The notes under the pieces were generated by a model. That model did no database searches, was not told where the DNA came from, and saw only the letters and a program-made list of their open reading frames with translations. The translations under genes and the position numbers were made by a program. From contig DIFN01000007.1 in assembly GCA_002419145.1 (NCBI GenBank), positions 1 through 18,334 of the forward strand: 18,334 nt of DNA. The letters are read 5' to 3'. Of this stretch, positions 14,701 through 18,334 are shown one piece after another. This DNA is from Mageeibacillus sp. UBA5747. Lineage in GTDB: Bacteria > Bacillota > Clostridia > Saccharofermentanales > UBA5734. Position 1 is the stretch's first letter, and every line of letters begins with the position of its first letter.

Positions 14701-14939
14701 AATTCCCGAATCTGCGCGAACCAGAATATTCCACCGGTATCCAGGACGAGCCCTTGGCTGATGGTTCAACTGAAGTGACAAGTGAAGCCTATGTCCACGA
14801 AAGTGCCCATGATGCCGCTCGTTTCGGCGAAAAGCTTTATGACGGCTCGACTTGCCCCACCTGTTCCAGCACCCGCATGGTCCGGAACGGCACCTGCAAG
14901 GTCTGCCTCGACTGCGGTACGACCACAGGCTGCTCCTGA
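11760..14939 (+). CDS. nrdJ: Adenosylcobalamin-dependent (class II) ribonucleoside-diphosphate reductase
   Basis: 1059 residues. It reduces ribonucleotides to deoxyribonucleotides with a radical made from adenosylcobalamin, with no need for oxygen or a second radical subunit. GTG start, with AGGAGG (11748-11753) 6 bases upstream. Cys403 in the NPCGE motif (Asn401, Cys403, Glu405) is the expected thiyl-radical site; Cys180 (ACFILS) and Cys414 (TSCNLASI) are the expected redox pair. PTGTIS is present near residue 605. After the catalytic barrel (to about 760) comes a TSCPD-like domain at about 835-930, then a very acidic linker near 964-985 (SEEDDDEGNDD), then a C-terminal cysteine cluster with Cys1032, 1035, 1046, 1049, 1052 and 1058, as in zinc-binding long NrdJ proteins; it probably binds zinc and/or re-reduces the active site. 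Overlapped by NrdR boxes and followed by cobO. Confidence 0.97.
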   Translation: MPTLPSLLVRYFTKELEQNPEKTVYDLFDWDSSDVLIKDHKSGRILTDMKNLEFPVHYSQNSRDIIASKYFRKAGVQDSPTGGETSMRQVAHRLVHFWVSSLQDEGILTSEEQAKIVYDELVYTFLNQMYAPNSPQWFNTGLKLSYGIQGGKSGLFYYDESKGKVVESIDDYTRTQASACFILSIEDKLLGPHSISEEYVTETRLFRGGSGTGTNFSSIRAEGERLSGGGASSGLMSFLKGLDRNAGAIKSGGTTRRAAKMVCLDIDHPEIEAFITWKAKEEDKVIALAKMGYDADMDGEAYQTVSGQNSNNSVRLSDDFMSKVIGLEADPDAELLLKGRIDNRVDKAIKVSDIWQKFNQSAWRCADPAPQFDDTFNAWHTCPNGEDGQTWAKHNRLNSTNPCGEYAFLDDTSCNLASINILRFYDAKTEQFDLKGYEHMITLVQLVLEASIHWGHFPTADIARKTWLFRSTGLGMANLASLLMEMGLPYDSEEARALAAALVGILTGRSYYMSALMSEMVGPFAKYELNREHMLRVIRNHARVAGARADEFETLSYTPVAVDHDLLAKLGLTEISHSLRESWQNAEKAGAQFGYRNAQVSVMAPTGTISFAMDCASTSIEPFFSHVTYKKLSGGGFMKLANPSIGAGLKKLGYTPDQITDIIDYIMREEDGMIVDGKIEGAPHLKDEHLAVFDTANQCGSGERYIPYMGHVLMVAALTPLLSGAISKTVNLPREATVEDFKEVVIKSWQLGVKGITLYRDGSKFAQPLNLRLDAGNQDVELKDLKYAQLLEYAEKTRERNQRLEKQAANHLAFRRDKPVGIRSGHTHPAQVEDVKIYTTVNRSANGEITEIYITTDREGTLIMGLLNSLSKTISVMLQYRIPPQNISKMLRGQKYEPYGFVTRHPYIKYCTSISDLISKIIDIEIGDYSRCQVKPEGALAATPGAAAVTTTITGAMSLPVLETRESEEDDDEGNDDQNPQFPNLREPEYSTGIQDEPLADGSTEVTSEAYVHESAHDAARFGEKLYDGSTCPTCSSTRMVRNGTCKVCLDCGTTTGCS

Positions 14940-14966
14940 TCAGGAACGAGCCGAAAGGAACCGACC

Positions 14967-15596
14967 ATGCCACCTGAAAGCAAGTCAATCTACCCGACCC
15001 CGGAAGTGCTAACGTCCGTTGCCGCTGCCACGCCACTGGCCCACCAGATGACCAAACATCTGGCAACGCCCCAAACCGGCCTGATCCACATCTATACCGG
15101 CAATGGCAAAGGTAAGACAACCGCCGCGGTCGGCCTGACTGTCCGGGCTCATGCCCACGGCCTGCGCGTCCTGTTTGTCCAGTTCCTGAAAAATGGCTTG
15201 TCCGGCGAAATCGGCATCCTGCGCCAGCTGGACCATGTCCGTGTCCTCTCTGGTCAGGCTGACATGAAATTCACCAATCAGATGGAAGAGGACGACAAAA
15301 TCCGCACCCGCCAGATGCACGAATCATTCTTCGCTGCCGCTGTCGCCGCCGCCCAGGCTGGCGAGATCGACCTCCTCGTTCTGGACGAGACCTTCGGCGC
15401 CCTGGCAACCGGGTTGCTCGACAGCGACGAGGTGTACACCTTTCTGGTCAACAAGCCAGCAGGCCTCGAAGTCGTTCTCACCGGCCGCGATCCGGATCAG
15501 CGTTTCCTTGCCCTGGCTGACTACGTCTCCGATGTCCAGTGTGTCGCCCACCCCTACGAGCGGGGCATCTTGGCCCGCGAAGGAATCGACTACTGA
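14967..15596 (+). CDS. cobO: Cob(I)alamin (corrinoid) adenosyltransferase, CobA/CobO/BtuR family
   Basis: 209 residues. It transfers the adenosyl group of ATP to reduced corrinoids, making adenosylcobalamin. The phosphate-binding loop TGNGKGKTT is at 44-52, VLDE (138-141) is the Walker B-like segment, LTGRDPD is at 171-177, and the C-terminus HPYERGILAREGIDY matches the family ending. The first 35 residues form an N-terminal extension before the domain, not unusual in the family. Ribosome binding site AAAGGAA lies 6 bases before the ATG, and the gap to nrdJ is 27 bases, so the two are co-transcribed. Since NrdJ depends on adenosylcobalamin, this gene most likely supplies its cofactor. The symbols cobA, cobO and btuR are all in use for this family. 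Confidence 0.94.
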   Translation: MPPESKSIYPTPEVLTSVAAATPLAHQMTKHLATPQTGLIHIYTGNGKGKTTAAVGLTVRAHAHGLRVLFVQFLKNGLSGEIGILRQLDHVRVLSGQADMKFTNQMEEDDKIRTRQMHESFFAAAVAAAQAGEIDLLVLDETFGALATGLLDSDEVYTFLVNKPAGLEVVLTGRDPDQRFLALADYVSDVQCVAHPYERGILAREGIDY

Positions 15597-15602
15597 GGGG
15601 CA

Positions 15603-15632
15603 TTGCGAAGCCAGATCTTTCCATGCTAGAAT
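15603..15632 (+). promoter_or_regulatory. Putative carA promoter
   Basis: TTGCGA (15603-15608), an 18-base spacer and TAGAAT (15627-15632, 5 of 6 matches). It lies just after the cobO stop and would start transcription near G15638, so that the transcript begins with the antiterminator-like arm described at 15636-15644. Confidence 0.5.
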
Positions 15633-15635
15633 AGG

Positions 15636-15689
15636 TCGCCTGAACGCATAGGACGATTTGGCTCGATTCGGGCGAAGTCGTCTTTTTTT
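15636..15689 (+). terminator. Terminator of nrdJ-cobO or attenuator of carA, with an alternative antiterminator pairing
   Basis: Terminator: 15652-15664 pairs with 15670-15682 (outer GACGA with TCGTC, 12 of 13 pairs including two G-U) and is followed by T7 (15683-15689). Alternative: TCGCCTGAA (15636-15644) pairs with TTCGGGCGA (15667-15675), 9 pairs with one G-U, using bases 15670-15675 that the terminator needs, so the two exclude each other. The T-tract ends just 5 bases before the AAGGAGG of carA. If the promoter at 15603-15632 is used, this is an attenuator; otherwise it ends the nrdJ-cobO transcript. Confidence 0.75.
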
Positions 15690-15706
15690 CATATAAGGAG
15701 GTCTCT

Positions 15707-16891
15707 ATGAAAAAGGCATATCTGATCCTCGAAGACGGCAGTATTTTCTCGGGTGAGCGGTTTGGCTCGCCACGGGAAGTGATCTGCGAGATGGTATTCA
15801 ACACCGGCCTGACAGGGTATCTCGAATTGCTGACAGATGCCTCCTATGCCGGCCAGGGGATTGTGATGTCCTCGCCGATCATTGGCAATTACGGCGTTTT
15901 CACCGAGCAGAGTGAATCTGACCGGCCCTGGGCGGATGCTTTGATCGTCCGTGACCTGACCCACATCATCGGTGATGCCCGGGATGCGGAAGACCTCAAC
16001 GACTACCTGGCCCGGCACGACATTCCGGCGATCAGCGGCATCGACACCAGGACCCTGACGCTGACCTTGCGGGAAAAGGGTACCATGAATGGGATGATTA
16101 CCGCTGGCGAAGACTACGATCTGGCGGAGTGCCTTCAGCGCATTCACGCCTACACCAATCACTGCCCTGTCGCCCGGGTCAGCCGAAAAACAGTCAAGAC
16201 CTACCCGGCTGGATCCTTTGGCCGGATCAACCGCGAACCTGGCATGGCTCGGCCCAGTGATGCCCTTCATGAGATTCCCTTCGAAGTCGACTCTAAAATC
16301 AAAGCCCGATACCGCATTGCAATGCTGGACTTTGGTCTCAAGCAGAACATCGTCTGGAACTTGACCCAACGCGGCTGCGATGTCACGGTCTACCCCTGGG
16401 ATACCCCGGCGGCAACCATCCTGGCTGAACAGCCGGACGGCATTATGCTGTCCAATGGCCCTGGAGATCCGGTCGACTGCGACCCGATCCTGCCCAATAT
16501 CCGCGCTCTGTACGAATCCGGCATCGTGGTCTTCGGTATCTGCCTGGGTCATCAGCTGGTTGCCCTGGCCACTGGTGCCAGGACAAGAAAGCTCAAATAC
16601 GGCCACCGCGGCATCAACCACCCGGTCAAGGACCTTGCGGCTGACCGAGTCTACATCACTTCGCAGAACCACGGCTACGTCGTCATCGACGAAACCGTCG
16701 ATCCGTCCATCGCCACCATCAGCCATATCCATGTCAACGATGGTTCCAACGAGGGCCTGCGCTACACAAAATACCCGGTCGCTACCGTCCAGTACCATCC
16801 GGAAGGTGCCCCAGGCCCCCAGGACTCGGAATACCTTTTCGATGAATTTCTGGCCCGGATCGACCAGGTGCGCGGCTCGGCCCGCAGCTGA
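15707..16891 (+). CDS. carA: Carbamoyl-phosphate synthase small (glutamine amidotransferase) subunit
   Basis: 394 residues, near the usual 360-390. It hydrolyses glutamine and passes ammonia to CarB for carbamoyl phosphate, used for pyrimidines and arginine. The N-terminal small-subunit domain (about 1-150) has the FNTGLTGYLE and GIDTRTLT motifs. The class I amidotransferase domain (about 203-385) has SNGPGDP at 249-255, the nucleophile Cys279 in GICLGHQ, and the His364/Glu366 pair in YHPEGAPGPQD. The strong AAGGAGG is 5 bases before the ATG. carB is not downstream; instead murT begins 7 bases after the stop. The leader carries a terminator/antiterminator-like structure. All catalytic residues are present, so the subunit looks functional and needs a CarB encoded elsewhere. 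Confidence 0.97.
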   Translation: MKKAYLILEDGSIFSGERFGSPREVICEMVFNTGLTGYLELLTDASYAGQGIVMSSPIIGNYGVFTEQSESDRPWADALIVRDLTHIIGDARDAEDLNDYLARHDIPAISGIDTRTLTLTLREKGTMNGMITAGEDYDLAECLQRIHAYTNHCPVARVSRKTVKTYPAGSFGRINREPGMARPSDALHEIPFEVDSKIKARYRIAMLDFGLKQNIVWNLTQRGCDVTVYPWDTPAATILAEQPDGIMLSNGPGDPVDCDPILPNIRALYESGIVVFGICLGHQLVALATGARTRKLKYGHRGINHPVKDLAADRVYITSQNHGYVVIDETVDPSIATISHIHVNDGSNEGLRYTKYPVATVQYHPEGAPGPQDSEYLFDEFLARIDQVRGSARS

Positions 16892-16898
16892 GCTGACC

Positions 16899-18334
16899 AT
16901 GGCTGGCCTGTTCCGGTCCCGCCTGACCCTGCTTGAACGCGCACGTGCCCATCTGGCCATCCAGACGGGCCGCACGTTGACATATACCTTGCGCCGCCTG
17001 GGCCGTGGCGCGACCGCCCTGCCGGGCAAAGCCGCCCTCAGGATAGATCCGCAGCTCTTGAAACGCCTGACTGCTGGCCGGACCGTCTATCTGGTCACCG
17101 GTACCAATGGCAAAACCACCACCGTGCGGATCTTGTGCTCGATCCTGGAGTCCCTTGGCACCCCAGTGATCACCAATCCGTCCGGTGCCAACCTGGATTC
17201 CGGCCTGACCACCACCCTGCTCGACCACTTACCCCTGTTGCGCCAGAAAACGGCAGGCGAAAACGACCTGGCGATCGTCTTTGAAATCGACGAAGCCTTT
17301 TTTGCCAAACTGGCAGTCTCACTCGGACCGAGTGTCTGTGTGGTGACCAACTTTTTCCGTGATCAGTTGGATCGCTACGGTGAGCTGGCCCATACCCGGG
17401 ACCTGATCGCCAAAGGTCTTTCTGACAGCTCAGCCAAGGTGGTCCTGTGCGCCGATGACTCCCTGTGCGCCTCCCTGGCCCGGGGCCGTGAAGACTCGTG
17501 TGTCTATTTCGGCCTGGATGAGGCAGCCATGCAGGCTGGTCCATCTGGTGCCGTCACGGAATCGGCCTATTGCACCTTCTGTGGCACGCGCTACCAGTAC
17601 CAGGCCCACGCCTATGGTCATCTGGGTCGATTTTCCTGTCCGGGCTGCGGCTTTTCCCGCCCCCAACCCGACCTGTCTTTTGCCCCGGCTGCGCCGCTTC
17701 CTCGGGAACAGCAGGCAACCTCCGGCGAAAACAGCGAGTACCAGACCTTGCTTTTCCAATACCACGGTGAAACGATCCGTGCTGAGTTGGCGATCCCTGG
17801 GCTGCACAATGGCTACAATGCCGCTGCCGCCTTGCTGGCTGCGATTGCTGGCGGCCAGGTCTTTGCCCCGGCTGCCGCGGCGCTGGGCCAGGCTCGCGCC
17901 GCCTTTGGCCGGATGGAACGCTTCCAGGTGGGTGAGCGCGAGGTATGCCTGATTCTGGTCAAAAACCCGGTCGGCATGGACCGGGCGCTCGATCACGTCA
18001 GGCAAGCCAGCGATTTTGGCGCCGCCATGCTGCTGTTAAACGCCAATGACCCGGATGGCCGGGATGTCTCCTGGATCTGGGATGTCGATTTTGAAACCCA
18101 TCTCCTGCCCGGCCCGTTGGGTGTTTCCGGAATCCGGGCGGCTGACTTGGCTCTGCGCCTGTATTATGCCGGCAAACCAGCCAGTGAGCTCTTGGTCAAC
18201 TCAGACGCCCTGGCTTTATTTGACCACCAGTTGGCCCTTTGCCCACCAGGGACTTGTCTTTATGTCCTGCCCAATTACACGGCGATGCTCGACCTGAGGG
18301 CTAGCCTTGCCAAGCGCTACCACTTGCGCGAATT
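16899..18334 (+). CDS. murT: Lipid II isoglutaminyl synthase, Mur ligase-like subunit (partial, runs off the right edge)
   Basis: 478 residues are visible and the frame is open to the end of the window. MurT with GatD amidates the D-glutamate of the lipid II stem peptide to isoglutamine at the cytoplasmic membrane face, using ATP and glutamine. The ATP-binding loop TGTNGKTT is at 67-74, with the Mur ligase central region after it (DEAFF, NFFRDQLDRYGE at about 131-162). A four-cysteine zinc ribbon, Cys225/Cys228 and Cys247/Cys250, is inserted in the central domain, a hallmark of MurT over MurC-F. The C-terminal part has NANDPDGRDVSWIWD (381-395), the conserved MurT C-terminal motif. The start ATG is 7 bases after the carA stop with no strong ribosome binding site, so translation may be coupled. 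gatD is expected just outside the window. Confidence 0.95.
   Translation, partial: MAGLFRSRLTLLERARAHLAIQTGRTLTYTLRRLGRGATALPGKAALRIDPQLLKRLTAGRTVYLVTGTNGKTTTVRILCSILESLGTPVITNPSGANLDSGLTTTLLDHLPLLRQKTAGENDLAIVFEIDEAFFAKLAVSLGPSVCVVTNFFRDQLDRYGELAHTRDLIAKGLSDSSAKVVLCADDSLCASLARGREDSCVYFGLDEAAMQAGPSGAVTESAYCTFCGTRYQYQAHAYGHLGRFSCPGCGFSRPQPDLSFAPAAPLPREQQATSGENSEYQTLLFQYHGETIRAELAIPGLHNGYNAAAALLAAIAGGQVFAPAAAALGQARAAFGRMERFQVGEREVCLILVKNPVGMDRALDHVRQASDFGAAMLLLNANDPDGRDVSWIWDVDFETHLLPGPLGVSGIRAADLALRLYYAGKPASELLVNSDALALFDHQLALCPPGTCLYVLPNYTAMLDLRASLAKRYHLRE

Noticed and set aside
15689..17029. A 446-codon open frame on the minus strand opposite carA
   Set aside because: It lies antisense to carA and the start of murT, which have clear motifs and ribosome binding sites; its product has no recognisable domain and reflects the GC-rich codon pattern of the real genes.

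Overview
The window looks like a chromosomal segment from a Gram-positive bacterium, most likely a Clostridia-like member of the Bacillota with a fairly GC-rich genome. This is inferred from a MurT-type peptidoglycan amidation gene, near-consensus AGGAGG ribosome binding sites, NrdR boxes ahead of a class II ribonucleotide reductase, and a small N-terminal domain (YNTxTA...YFxYGxGG) that I know from Bacillota proteins. The assignment is tentative: there is no rRNA or other marker gene here.

Layout. Positions 1-720: the tail of an unidentified upstream gene, then a small plus-strand gene joining that domain to a lysine/alanine/proline tail like histone H1, closed by a strong terminator. Positions 740-2330: a visibly AT-rich patch with two overlapping minus-strand genes of unknown function (one secreted protein, one membrane-anchored protein) and an AT-rich promoter region with a palindrome and a 12-bp inverted repeat. 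Positions 2336-8673: the minus-strand gltB-gltD operon for NADPH-dependent glutamate synthase, with its own promoter, a hairpin leader and a terminator. Positions 8767-11502: the minus-strand nadB-nadC operon for the aspartate route to NAD, without nadA. Positions 11588-15689: the plus-strand nrdJ-cobO unit, an adenosylcobalamin-dependent ribonucleotide reductase and the adenosyltransferase that makes its cofactor, behind a promoter overlapped by an NrdR box. Positions 15603-18334: plus-strand carA with a terminator/antiterminator-like leader, then murT, which runs off the right edge.

Common thread. Most of the identified enzymes handle glutamine, glutamate or aspartate nitrogen: GltBD, CarA, MurT (glutamine-dependent through a GatD partner not seen here) and NadB. 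The nrdJ-cobO pair is a clear enzyme-plus-cofactor unit. No transposase, CRISPR array, tRNA or rRNA was seen. The least explained parts are the AT-rich two-gene patch and the leaders of gltB, nadB, nrdJ and carA, each of which contains inverted repeats that could form regulatory RNA structures. All structures and promoters were found by eye and have not been tested by folding or homology searches.
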